Positions 1 through 5,863 are shown, numbered from the stretch's first letter. The stretch is 8,452 bases of DNA from Candidatus Hydrogenedentota bacterium (GCA_007118235.1 SKRY01000165.1:1-8452), one strand, 5' to 3'. A program made the numbers and translations. The notes: generated by a model not told the origin, from the sequence alone.

Positions 1-280
1 CGATGATGCTCACCGTCGGCCGGGTGGCATAGGATGCCGTGCCGGGAAACTCCCTCATGAGAAAGGGAAGGGATCCGCAGTGGTCGATGTGGCCGTGGGA
101 TATGAGCACGGCATCCGGCGCCTTCTTCAGAAGGGAAAACTCGGGCAGGGCTTCCCGCCCTTCCTTCTTGGGGTGTATGCCGGCGTCCAAAATGACCCGG
201 CTGTCCCCTTGCTCCAACAGATAACAGTTGGCGCCGATATCCGTACCACCGCCTATGGGAGTGAATGTGATGTTGCTCAC
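1..280 (-). CDS. Beta-CASP family metallo-beta-lactamase-fold nuclease, N-terminal part (runs off the left edge)
   Basis: Reading leftwards from a GTG at 280, an uninterrupted 93-codon frame runs to the window edge, so only the N-terminus is present. An in-frame TAG lies just upstream, and a GAGGT Shine-Dalgarno sits a few bases before the GTG, so this start is well supported. Residues 31-38 read LDAGIHPK and residues 62-67 read HGHIDH, followed by CGSLPF. The HxHxDH motif supplies the two-zinc site of metallo-beta-lactamase folds. The combination of LDxGxHP with HxHxDHCGxLP is typical of the CPSF-73/beta-CASP group, whose bacterial members are usually cytoplasmic RNA-processing endo- or exonucleases. 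The beta-CASP and RNA-specificity segments would lie further left and are not seen, so the substrate is inferred from family resemblance. It diverges from everything else in the window and has its own promoter. Confidence 0.88.
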   Translation of the reverse strand, partial: MSNITFTPIGGGTDIGANCYLLEQGDSRVILDAGIHPKKEGREALPEFSLLKKAPDAVLISHGHIDHCGSLPFLMREFPGTASYATRPTVSII

Positions 281-306
281 GGGCTACCTCGTATTGAATT
301 GACGGC

Positions 307-335
307 ATTCTAGCCGAGAAGGGGCGAACTGTCAA
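307..335 (-). promoter_or_regulatory. Sigma70-type promoter for the beta-CASP nuclease gene
   Basis: On the minus strand there is a perfect -35 TTGACA (330-335), a 17-base spacer (313-329) and a -10 TAGAAT (307-312). Transcription would start near position 300, giving a leader of about 20 nt before the GTG at 280 that contains the GAGGT ribosome site. An inverted repeat, GTCAC-ctcgt-GTGAC (369-383), lies about 35 bp upstream of the -35 box and could be an operator, but that is speculative. This is the best-matching sigma70 promoter in the window. Confidence 0.82.
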
Positions 336-522
336 GAAATACCCGGCTTCACGCGCTGACGGGCCGATGTCACCTCGTGTGACGCCGTTCCGAGATGTCG
401 ACAGGAATGCCTGGAATGGATTTCACGTCATGGGCTAGAGTCCCGCGTATTCAGGAGCGCGGAATCATGATTGGCGCTTAGTATACTACAAATCACGGAT
501 GTTGGGCACTCTAATTCATCGC

Positions 523-664
523 CGCGGGCGCAGCGCAAGGGGAACATGGCTGGTATCCTCACTCTGGAACATTGCGCCAATAATTCGCCGGTCCTTTGTC
601 ACTCTGGCGGAGACCGTTCAACCGGGCAAAGGACGGAGGCGCTAGCTCGTTCAACGCGGGCGCA
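523..664. repeat. Short direct repeats in the intergenic region
   Basis: CGCGGGCGCA occurs at 523-532 and again at 655-664. CGTTCAAC occurs at 615-622 and at 648-655, and each copy of the latter is followed by a similar GGGC-rich stretch, suggesting a degenerate tandem unit of about 33 bp. The copies are too few and too short to call a repeat family. They may be remnants of a duplicated intergenic element. Confidence 0.35.
591..634. repeat. Inverted repeat GTCCTTTG / CAAAGGAC with 28-base loop
   Basis: GTCCTTTG (591-598) and CAAAGGAC (627-634) are perfect reverse complements, and flanking CCG/CGG bases can extend the pairing imperfectly. No T-run follows, so it is not a standard intrinsic terminator. 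It lies in the non-coding gap about 170 bp upstream of the ankyrin start. It could be part of a structured RNA, a protein-binding dyad, or chance. Confidence 0.4.
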
Positions 665-679
665 AGCCGGGCCGTATTA

Positions 680-701
680 TGCTATATTTCTGTGGTATTA
701 T
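680..701 (+). promoter_or_regulatory. Candidate extended -10 promoter(s) for the ankyrin gene
   Basis: Two TGn-type extended -10 boxes lie close together: TGCTATATT (680-688) and TGGTATTAT (693-701). Neither has a recognisable TTGACA-like -35 at 16-18 bp, which is compatible with an extended -10 promoter but weakens the call. Starts would fall near 695 or 708, about 100 nt before the ankyrin ATG at 807 and just before the small leader ORF at 721. Confidence 0.4.
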
Positions 702-720
702 GAGGGGTAGAGGTGGAGTT

Positions 721-765
721 ATGGCCGTTTCGGATGTTGGCGCCACAATTGCAGCGCTTCTCTAG
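721..765 (+). CDS. Possible 14-codon leader ORF upstream of the ankyrin gene
   Basis: ATG at 721 opens a short frame, MAVSDVGATIAALL, that stops at TAG 763-765. An AGGTGGAG ribosome-binding sequence (711-718) sits immediately upstream and is as strong as those of the real genes here, although the spacing to the ATG is short. It falls between the candidate promoter at 680-701 and the ankyrin start at 807, and in a different frame from the ankyrin gene. It could be a regulatory leader peptide or simply chance. No run of rare or identical codons suggests classical attenuation. Confidence 0.22.
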   Translation: MAVSDVGATIAALL

Positions 766-806
766 GGAAGACCGTATCGGAAAGGCGGCAGAGGAAAGGC
801 GAGGCC

Positions 807-1328
807 ATGGAACGCAGCTGGATCCATAACATGGATAGTAGAGGGGAGACCCCGATGTCCCGCGCCTTGAAATGCGGCCAAGTCGCCTTGGGCGATTTGG
901 TGTTGAGCCGGGCCACGGCAGGGATGGATCCCGTCAAGGAGCAAACAACGCGCCTCCATCAGGCGGCCAGTTTGGGACAAACGGATCGGGTTCGGCAGTG
1001 CATTGAGGACGGTGAGAATACCGAGTGCCGGGATCTCCATGGAGAAACGCCGTTGCATAAAGCGGCCCGGGAAGCCCATCTGGATGTTGTCGAATTGTTG
1101 GTGACCCATGGAGCCGGTATCAATACCGGGGACAACTATGGTCTCACGGCCTTGCACTGGGCGGTGCTGGCGGGAAGCGAAGCCGTTGCGCTTCTTCTTC
1201 TTAGCTCGGGCGCCGACGTGAATGCGCGCGATTACTTCGTGGGCAACATGACTCCGTTGGCGCTGGCCAAGCTCATGGGCTACACAGAACTCGCGCAACT
1301 GCTGAACCGTCATGGAGGCGTTGTGTGA
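807..1328 (+). CDS. Small cytoplasmic ankyrin-repeat protein (five repeats)
   Basis: The 173-residue product is almost entirely ankyrin repeats. There is a degenerate first repeat (about residues 11-40, GETPMSRALKCGQVALGDLV), then 47-77 (LHQAASLGQTDRVRQCIEDG), 78-110 (GETPLHKAAREAHLDVVELL), 111-143 (GLTALHWAVLAGSEAVALLL) and a closing repeat at 145-173 (MTPLALAKLMGYTELAQLL). The TPLHxAA and GADVNARD signatures are clear. No signal peptide or membrane segment is present, so it should act in the cytoplasm as a protein-binding scaffold. Partner and pathway cannot be read from the sequence. ATG 807 is chosen because GCGAGG lies directly upstream; the in-frame ATGs at 831 and 855 have poorer ribosome sites and would cut into the first repeat. 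It stands alone, more than 450 bp from the kinase downstream. Confidence 0.88.
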   Translation: MERSWIHNMDSRGETPMSRALKCGQVALGDLVLSRATAGMDPVKEQTTRLHQAASLGQTDRVRQCIEDGENTECRDLHGETPLHKAAREAHLDVVELLVTHGAGINTGDNYGLTALHWAVLAGSEAVALLLLSSGADVNARDYFVGNMTPLALAKLMGYTELAQLLNRHGGVV

Positions 1329-1423
1329 GAGTGCGGCGCAGGCGGCTCGGCGCCTCAAGAGGGCTCTGTCGGTCTTCCACCCCTTCGGTTGTCAAGCAAT
1401 GTTCCGTTGCGATGAACTCCGGG

Positions 1424-1454
1424 CGAACGGGTTCGTTCACGGGCTCACGTGAAC
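1424..1454. repeat. Cluster of overlapping dyads with GAAC/GTTC half-sites
   Basis: CGAAC-gg-GTTCG (1424-1435) abuts GTTCACG-ggctca-CGTGAAC (1435-1454), and the latter contains the palindrome TCACGTGA (1445-1452). Four GAAC/GTTC half-sites thus sit in 31 bp. No T-run follows, so it is not a normal terminator. It lies about 180 bp upstream of the predicted kinase transcription start and could bind a dimeric regulator, or form a cruciform or RNA hairpin at the end of the ankyrin transcript. Confidence 0.45.
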
Positions 1455-1597
1455 CAGCAGGTATGCTTGCCATGAAGCGGCAACATCGCTATCATATGGA
1501 CCAAGGGATGACGCGCGCCGATGCCAGATGATTCCAGTCTCGGAAGAGTCCGCTTGAATGATGGTCTTGGCGAGGATTTGGAGGAGTTGTGGCGCGG

Positions 1598-1629
1598 GCG
1601 CCCGCCGGGAGCCGGGCGCGTGATATAAT
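1598..1629 (+). promoter_or_regulatory. Extended -10 promoter with a dyad in the -35 region, for the kinase operon
   Basis: TGATATAAT (1621-1629) is a perfect extended -10 element containing a consensus TATAAT (1624-1629). No -35 hexamer is recognisable. Its place is taken by a GC-rich dyad, GCGCCCG-ccgggagc-CGGGCGC (1598-1619), ending two bases before the extended -10 box. A regulator bound there would touch RNA polymerase directly, so this may be an operator or activator site. Transcription would begin near 1636, leaving a leader of about 145 nt before the kinase ATG. The promoter call is fairly firm; the operator is inference. Confidence 0.6.
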
Positions 1630-1660
1630 TTGGGTGGGTGTTTGGGCAAGGGCGCTGGCG

Positions 1661-1738
1661 CGTCCAGGCCGGGGCAAGACACACCATCCAGGGACAGTGG
1701 AGCCAAAACAGGGCTGGACGGGTGGCGGCATCGCCGCC
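1661..1738 (+). promoter_or_regulatory. Structured 5' leader of the kinase mRNA
   Basis: Two stems fit back to back inside the predicted leader. CGTCCAGgCC (1661-1670) pairs with GGgCTGGACG (1711-1720), 9 of 10 positions complementary, closing a 40-nt internal segment. Directly next to it GGTGGCG-gcat-CGCCGCC (1721-1738) forms a 7-bp hairpin with one G-T pair. Together they could stack into one fold about 40 nt upstream of the kinase start. No known riboswitch class is recognised and no T-run follows. A regulatory or mRNA-stabilising role is possible but unproven. Confidence 0.38.
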
Positions 1739-1781
1739 TCCGCCGCAAGGATAAGGATGCCGGGCCATTCTTAAGGGACTC

Positions 1782-2732
1782 ATGAAAAGATTATTTCGCG
1801 GCAAAGACGACCAACGGGTGGACCACGAAGAGGGAGTCCAGGAAGATGGTAACGGCCAGCAAACTGGCGTCCAGTCGGACCTAGAGTTGTCCCACGTTGG
1901 TCCCTACGAGATCATTGCGCCAATTGGTAGCGGCGGGATGGGGACCGTGTATAAGGCGATTGACCGCAGCCGGGACGCTAGCGTCGCGGTCAAGGTGTTG
2001 GACCGGCGGTACGACTTGGATAAGAAACGGCGCAAGCGTGATTACCTTGGCCGCGAGATACTAATCGCCTCGGCGCTGAACCATCCCAACATCATTCGCA
2101 TGTCCAATCAAATCGTCGAGCAAGAAGACCGGAATGGCAACGTTCGGCGGTGCCTGATCATGGAGTTGGTGGACGGGCACAATCTGCGCCGCTTCATTGA
2201 GAACCGCGAACTGAGCATGCGGCAGATGGTGGATTTGGCCATCCAGCTCTGTCAGGGATTGGACTTTCTCCACCAACACGGCATTGTTCACCGGGATATC
2301 AAGCCCGAGAACTTCCTGTTCTCCCGCGATCTTTCCAAGGTGAAGATTGTGGACTTTGGCCTTTCCAAATCCGATTCGAGTTGGCGTACGCGCTGGTTCA
2401 AGGAAGGCGGGGGCACCCGCCGGTACATGTCGCCCGAGCAACTGGCGAAAAAAAGCCTTGACGCCCGCTCTGACATCTTTTCCTTTGGTCTGACGCTCTA
2501 CGAATTGTTCACGGGCAGGCACCCTTGTCCTGGACCTGGCGCGAATGACATCATGCGGCAGTTGCGGGATTCCCGGTTCCGGTTTGATCTCCCTTCCAAA
2601 CATAATCCGGAAATTCCGCCTCACTTGGACCGGATTATCCTGAAGTGTCTACGCCGCAACCCAAATAAACGTTATCAGTCTGTGACGGAGTTGTTGTTGG
2701 ATCTACAGCGGGTAGCAGAAGCACGGATTTGA
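1782..2732 (+). CDS. Hanks-type serine/threonine protein kinase, soluble
   Basis: The 316-residue protein carries a complete kinase domain (about residues 41-310) that transfers phosphate from ATP to Ser/Thr of target proteins. Visible motifs are the Gly-rich loop GSGGMGTVY (49-57), VAVK with Lys71, the helix-C Glu92, HRDIKPEN (170-177) with catalytic Asp172 and Asn177, DFG (191-193), an activation loop with several Ser/Thr including Thr212 of the GT motif, SPEQ (217-220, the APE equivalent) and DARSDIFSFG with Asp231. All catalytic residues are intact, so it should be active. Unlike PknB-type kinases it ends right after the kinase lobe: no transmembrane helix, PASTA or other sensor follows, and the first 40 residues are short, polar and acidic. 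ATG 1782 has AAGGGA just upstream. The next gene follows after 9 bases, so the two are co-transcribed, probably from the promoter at 1621-1629. Confidence 0.95.
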   Translation: MKRLFRGKDDQRVDHEEGVQEDGNGQQTGVQSDLELSHVGPYEIIAPIGSGGMGTVYKAIDRSRDASVAVKVLDRRYDLDKKRRKRDYLGREILIASALNHPNIIRMSNQIVEQEDRNGNVRRCLIMELVDGHNLRRFIENRELSMRQMVDLAIQLCQGLDFLHQHGIVHRDIKPENFLFSRDLSKVKIVDFGLSKSDSSWRTRWFKEGGGTRRYMSPEQLAKKSLDARSDIFSFGLTLYELFTGRHPCPGPGANDIMRQLRDSRFRFDLPSKHNPEIPPHLDRIILKCLRRNPNKRYQSVTELLLDLQRVAEARI

Positions 2733-2737
2733 GGAGA
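2731..2737 (+). promoter_or_regulatory. Ribosome-binding site overlapping the kinase stop codon
   Basis: GAGGAGA (2731-2737) shares its first two bases with the kinase TGA (2730-2732) and sits 4 bases before ATG 2742. This fixes the start of the L,D-transpeptidase gene and indicates translational coupling between the two proteins. Confidence 0.75.
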
Positions 2738-2741
2738 GACC

Positions 2742-3971
2742 ATGCGGCGGCAGCCGACGTTCAAGAGTGTCACTCGCCGGGACCCCAGTTTGGGGAAGAT
2801 ATTTGTTCTATTACTCGTCCTTTTTGGGGCGGTATATGGCGGCCTGTGGGCGGCCGATGCGTTGCGGGGGCATTATTTTGTTGGAAACTGGGAATCGAAG
2901 GCGCACGCGGCGATCGAGGATGCGCGCCAACTCGTGGAAGAACGGCGTGACGCCGAAGCCCGGGAGCTGCTGACCCCGATTGTGGCGCGTGTCTCGGATG
3001 CCCGGATCACGCCCGAGGCGCTGCTGTTGCTTTCCAAAATTGAGAAAGCCTCGGGCAACATGGAGCAAGCGGAGGCTTATCTCCAGCGGGTCACATCCGA
3101 ATTTCCGAACAGCCCCCATCACCCCAAGGCGGCTCTCGCCTACGCCCGGCTCCTAGAGGATAATGGGGAAACGGATCGGGCCATGGGTCTGTACGCCGAA
3201 GTGCGGGATACGGCGGCGCCCGCGTTCCGCGCCGAAGCGTTGACTGCCTTTGGGCGTCAAGCGGAGCGCGAGAACGACCTGCTGATGGCGCGGGATTACT
3301 ACGCCACGGCGGTGGAAGACGCGGAATGGGATAGCGAGGCATGGAACGAGGCCTTGGACGGGTTGGGCGATACCAACGTGGAATTGATCTTTTCGCCCAT
3401 GGAGACGCCGGAGAGCCGCCATTATGAAGTTGAATCCGGCGACAATTTGACCAATATCGGCGTGGAACTCAACACCACGCAGGGGCTTCTGATGCGGGCC
3501 AACAATATTGAAAACCCCGCGGACCTGCGCGTGGGACAACGATTGAAGTACACGCCCAAGGACTTCCGCATTGTGATTGAGCGCTCGACGAGGCGCTTGT
3601 TCCTGTTGGACAACGATGGGATTTTCAAACGATACGACGTCGGGCTTGGCAGGCCAGGGCAGGACACCGTCCTAGGCAGTTACCGGGTGGGAAACAAGCA
3701 AAAGGATCCCACGTGGTTCAAGCCGGGATACGGTCCCATTCCGCCAAACGATCCCCGCAATGAACTGGCGACGCGGTGGATGCCCATGGTGCCCGAGGAA
3801 GAGGGACTTCCGACGGATCTGGGCATTCATGGCACCATCGCCCCGGAGACCATTGGCACGTACGGCTCCAATGGGTGCGTTCGCATGTATACCGAGGAAG
3901 TGGAGGAACTCTACGATCTCGTGGTTCGCGCGACGCCGGTGGAAGTGGTCGAGGTGTTTAGCCCTATCTGA
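2742..3971 (+). CDS. Membrane-anchored TPR-LysM-YkuD protein (L,D-transpeptidase)
   Basis: The 409-residue product has a short basic cytoplasmic tail (1-19), one hydrophobic anchor (about 20-38, IFVLLLVLFGAVYGGLWAA), a TPR-like helical region (about 50-210), a LysM peptidoglycan-binding module (about 227-272, HYEVESGDNLTNIG...NIENPADLRVGQRL) and a C-terminal YkuD catalytic domain (about 275-407). Catalytic residues are His363 (GIHGT) and Cys379 in SNGCVRM, with Arg381. The family usually has S-H/S/N-G-C, so Asn377 is within its range. Such enzymes form 3-3 cross-links in peptidoglycan or attach proteins to it, in the periplasm. It is the second gene of the kinase operon, and a likely terminator follows its stop. 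The tail carries Thr6, Ser9 and Thr11 among Arg/Lys, the only part the cytoplasmic kinase could phosphorylate. Domain calls are firm; regulation by the kinase is inference. Confidence 0.94.
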   Translation: MRRQPTFKSVTRRDPSLGKIFVLLLVLFGAVYGGLWAADALRGHYFVGNWESKAHAAIEDARQLVEERRDAEARELLTPIVARVSDARITPEALLLLSKIEKASGNMEQAEAYLQRVTSEFPNSPHHPKAALAYARLLEDNGETDRAMGLYAEVRDTAAPAFRAEALTAFGRQAERENDLLMARDYYATAVEDAEWDSEAWNEALDGLGDTNVELIFSPMETPESRHYEVESGDNLTNIGVELNTTQGLLMRANNIENPADLRVGQRLKYTPKDFRIVIERSTRRLFLLDNDGIFKRYDVGLGRPGQDTVLGSYRVGNKQKDPTWFKPGYGPIPPNDPRNELATRWMPMVPEEEGLPTDLGIHGTIAPETIGTYGSNGCVRMYTEEVEELYDLVVRATPVEVVEVFSPI

Positions 3972-3995
3972 GCCATGCGGAGAGCATGGGCTTTT
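3972..3995 (+). terminator. Probable intrinsic terminator of the kinase/L,D-transpeptidase operon
   Basis: GCCATGC (3972-3978) pairs with GCATGGGC (3984-3991) around a 5-base loop (ggaga), with one bulged G, and TTTT (3992-3995) follows. It starts on the base after the stop codon. The T-run is short and the stem is imperfect, so efficiency may be modest. The next 219 bases (3996-4214) contain no gene. Confidence 0.5.
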
Positions 3996-4147
3996 GCCGG
4001 ATCGCACCGGGAAGCGAGGTTACGGTACGCGGTGGTTTTGATTCATTCATGGGCGAAAATGGCGTAAGGGGCCGGCAGCGGTCCCGGCGCTTAATCTGGA
4101 GTCCCCTTATGCCCGGACGGTTGTGAGCGCCGTGCGGGCGTTGTTTA

Positions 4148-4177
4148 TTGACCAAGAAACGGGATGAATGGACTTAT
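4148..4177 (+). promoter_or_regulatory. Weak promoter candidate for the diguanylate cyclase operon
   Basis: TTGACC (4148-4153) resembles a -35 box, and ACTTAT (4172-4177) lies 18 bases further on as a poor -10. A separate promoter is expected here because a terminator-like hairpin lies upstream and 243 bases separate the two operons. The boxes are weak, and another sigma factor or site may be used. Confidence 0.2.
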
Positions 4178-4214
4178 TCGGCCGTTATGTGGTTCACGAG
4201 AATGAACGGATCCT

Positions 4215-5852
4215 ATGAACACGTCTAGTTCTTCCTCTCTCACGAGCGAACTCTGGAAAGCATGCAAGGCGGAGGAGGATGCCGCCGCATTGATTCCCAT
4301 CACCGACCCGGACTCCTTTCAGGAGTTGGCGCGCTCGGTGGGGCGCAATTGCTGGCGGTATGCGTCTGGCGATTGTTATCTTATTGTGGACGAGGTCACC
4401 GCGGCGTCTCTGGCGGAGCTGGAGGCTTTCAGCTCCGTCGCAGAACAGGTATTGGTGATGGGCCGTCCTCCCGAGGCTTGGGCGGACGCGGATAATGTGC
4501 GGGAGTATCCGCACGAATCTACCATCGCCAAGGAAGATGAACGCCTCCTCCTCTTGTTATCCCCCCTTCATTCGGTGGCCATGTTCTACGCCAATGCTGG
4601 AACGGATGGCCGTGTGTCCGGAGGTTGGAAGGGGGGGTGGACCTGCCGGCAGGACCACGTCTGGCGGCTGGGGAGGCTTCTGGGCAAGCAAGCCGGGGGA
4701 CTCTGGCCGGAAGCCATGGAGGCGGCCCCGCCCGCCCAAACGGATGCAAGCCTGGGCTTGGCCACCGAGCTGATGGCTCATCATGTGGAAGTCCTCACGC
4801 GTCAGCGGCGGGACGCGGCCGTCGACAAGGGCGATCTGTATTGCGTGCTGGAGATACTCAAGGCCATCTCGGCCAGGCGGCGCAGCCATGATATCCTTTT
4901 CGTGTTCGTGGAGAAGATCGCCCAAATCGTCGGTATTGACCGGTGCTCCGTCGTGAGGCTTTGGGGTGGAAGCGAGATGGGGCATGTGCTTGCCTCCCAT
5001 GAAGATTCCCAGGTGTATAACCTGCTGATCGATATCCGCAAATACCCCGAGTTGCAGCATGTGCTGCATACCGGCTCCAAGGTCGTCGTGAACGATGTTC
5101 AGAACGATCCCATTGTGGGAGAGTTCGCGGCGGAATTGGCCGCGGCGGAGATCGCTTCGCTGTTGGTGATTCCAATTGTGCTGCATGACGAGAATGTGGG
5201 ATCCCTGTTCTTGCGCGCGGCGCGGCGGAAAGGCGTGTTCTCCGATCGGGAGATCAATTTCTGTGAAATCGTGGCCGAGGCAGCCGCGAACGCCTTGGAG
5301 CGGGCGCATCTCTTCGAGTCGATTCAACGCGCCAATGAGCGGCTGGAGTACCTGGCCGTGACCGACGGCCTTACTGGTCTCTATAATCACCGGCACATAC
5401 GCGAACGGCTGGACGAGGAATTCGAGCGCGCTCAACGGTATCATCTGCCCCTGTCTTGCCTGATCCTGGATATTGACAATTTCAAACAGATTAACGACAC
5501 ATGGGGTCACCTGCAGGGCGATTACATCTTGAGGGAACTTGCCCGCCGCATCACGGCGACGGTGCGAAAGAGCGACATCATTGCCCGGTATGGCGGGGAA
5601 GAATTCATCGTGCTTCTGCCTCAAACGGGAGTGGAGGGCGCCAAGGTGGAAGCGGAGCGGCTTCTGCGTCATGTGAATGGCAAGGCCTTCGAGGGGATGC
5701 CAGAAGGCCAGCGCGTGACGGTGAGCATTGGCGTGGCTGTTTTGGATCATGAGAAGATGACGACAAGCGAAGCCATGATACGGGTAGGCGACAAGGCGTT
5801 GTACGACGCCAAACGCCTGGGGAAAAACCGTGTTGTGGTGGGAACCTCGTGA
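4215..5852 (+). CDS. Sensor diguanylate cyclase (N-terminal sensory region, GAF, GGDEF)
   Basis: The 545-residue protein makes c-di-GMP from two GTP. Its C-terminal GGDEF domain (about 378-545) shows DGLTGLYN (384-391), the metal-binding Asp419 in LDIDNFKQIND, and RYGGEEFIVLLP with GGEEF at 460-464, an active signature. RKSD (451-454) lies five residues before GGEEF, so the inhibitory I-site (RxxD) is intact and product feedback is expected. A GAF domain (about 212-365) precedes it, joined by a helical linker (EAAANALERAHLFESIQRANERLEYL region). The N-terminal portion (about 30-165) looks like a further alpha/beta sensory module. It is reminiscent of the DICT domain often found before GAF-GGDEF, but I hold that lightly. 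No membrane segment is present, so it senses cytoplasmic signals. ATG 4215 has only a weak GGAT ribosome site. The stop overlaps the ribosome site of the next gene, marking it as first gene of an operon. Confidence 0.93.
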   Translation: MNTSSSSSLTSELWKACKAEEDAAALIPITDPDSFQELARSVGRNCWRYASGDCYLIVDEVTAASLAELEAFSSVAEQVLVMGRPPEAWADADNVREYPHESTIAKEDERLLLLLSPLHSVAMFYANAGTDGRVSGGWKGGWTCRQDHVWRLGRLLGKQAGGLWPEAMEAAPPAQTDASLGLATELMAHHVEVLTRQRRDAAVDKGDLYCVLEILKAISARRRSHDILFVFVEKIAQIVGIDRCSVVRLWGGSEMGHVLASHEDSQVYNLLIDIRKYPELQHVLHTGSKVVVNDVQNDPIVGEFAAELAAAEIASLLVIPIVLHDENVGSLFLRAARRKGVFSDREINFCEIVAEAAANALERAHLFESIQRANERLEYLAVTDGLTGLYNHRHIRERLDEEFERAQRYHLPLSCLILDIDNFKQINDTWGHLQGDYILRELARRITATVRKSDIIARYGGEEFIVLLPQTGVEGAKVEAERLLRHVNGKAFEGMPEGQRVTVSIGVAVLDHEKMTTSEAMIRVGDKALYDAKRLGKNRVVVGTS

Positions 5853-5857
5853 AGGAG
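5852..5857 (+). promoter_or_regulatory. Ribosome-binding site that decides the start of the first lipoprotein gene
   Basis: AAGGAG (5852-5857) begins on the last base of the cyclase TGA (5850-5852) and lies 6 bases before ATG 5864. This favours ATG 5864 over the in-frame GTG at 5849, which lacks a site of its own and would put the cyclase stop inside the gene. Confidence 0.75.
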
Positions 5858-5863
5858 TTTTGG

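Larger units (their letters stand above)
281..806. other. Divergent intergenic region without a convincing protein gene
   Basis: This 526-base gap separates the leftward nuclease from the rightward ankyrin gene. It holds the nuclease promoter (307-335), small dyads (GTCAC/GTGAC 369-383; TGTCGACA 396-403), an 8-bp inverted repeat ATTGGCGC/GCGCCAAT (470-477 with 574-581), a TATACT box at 482-487 without a clear -35, a second inverted-repeat pair at 591-634, short direct repeats, and two extended -10 candidates at 680-701. The open frame across 471-710 begins at TTG, has no good ribosome site and encodes a composition unlike a folded protein, so I do not call it a gene. The density of self-complementary segments between about 490 and 670 leaves room for a small structured RNA, but nothing matches an RNA family that I recognise. 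Confidence 0.6.
1329..1635. other. Non-coding stretch upstream of the kinase promoter
   Basis: No convincing gene is visible. The frame at 1325-1531 is Arg-rich, overlaps the ankyrin stop and lacks a ribosome site, and the minus-strand open frames across 1437-1804 run into the kinase start and show no domain. The notable content is a dyad cluster at 1424-1454 and a GC-rich dyad at 1598-1619 beside the kinase -10 box. There is no hairpin followed by a T-run behind the ankyrin gene, so its transcript end is not defined. Confidence 0.55.

Noticed and set aside
501..655. Integron attC-like boxes: GTTGGGC (501-507) and GTTCAAC (616-622, 649-655) fit the GTTRRRY and RYYYAAC patterns
   Set aside because: The order is reversed relative to an attC site and the boxes are not complementary to each other. 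No integrase or cassette structure is present, so it is chance.
471..710. A 79-codon plus-strand frame in the intergenic region
   Set aside because: It has a TTG start without a ribosome site and a low-information product, and it ends in a region with promoter-like boxes. Not supported as a gene.
762..1358. A 198-codon minus-strand open frame opposite the small ankyrin gene
   Set aside because: The plus strand encodes five clear ankyrin repeats; the reverse product has no motif and an unnatural composition.
1424..1435. CGAAC-gg-GTTCG as a LexA (SOS) box
   Set aside because: The Gram-positive-type LexA box needs four bases between CGAAC and GTTCG; here there are two. No SOS gene is adjacent.
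1435..1454. Hairpin GTTCACG/CGTGAAC as an intrinsic terminator of the ankyrin gene
   Set aside because: No T-run follows, and it lies more than 100 bp past the stop codon. Kept only as a dyad.
1445..1804. Minus-strand open frames across the kinase leader
   Set aside because: They are Pro/Arg-rich, overlap the kinase start and the promoter, and have no ribosome site or domain.
4557..5750. A 397-codon open frame on the minus strand opposite the diguanylate cyclase
   Set aside because: It lies wholly inside the cyclase gene, whose GAF and GGDEF motifs are unmistakable. Its product is His/Gln-rich with no recognisable domain, as expected for the antisense of a GC-rich gene.
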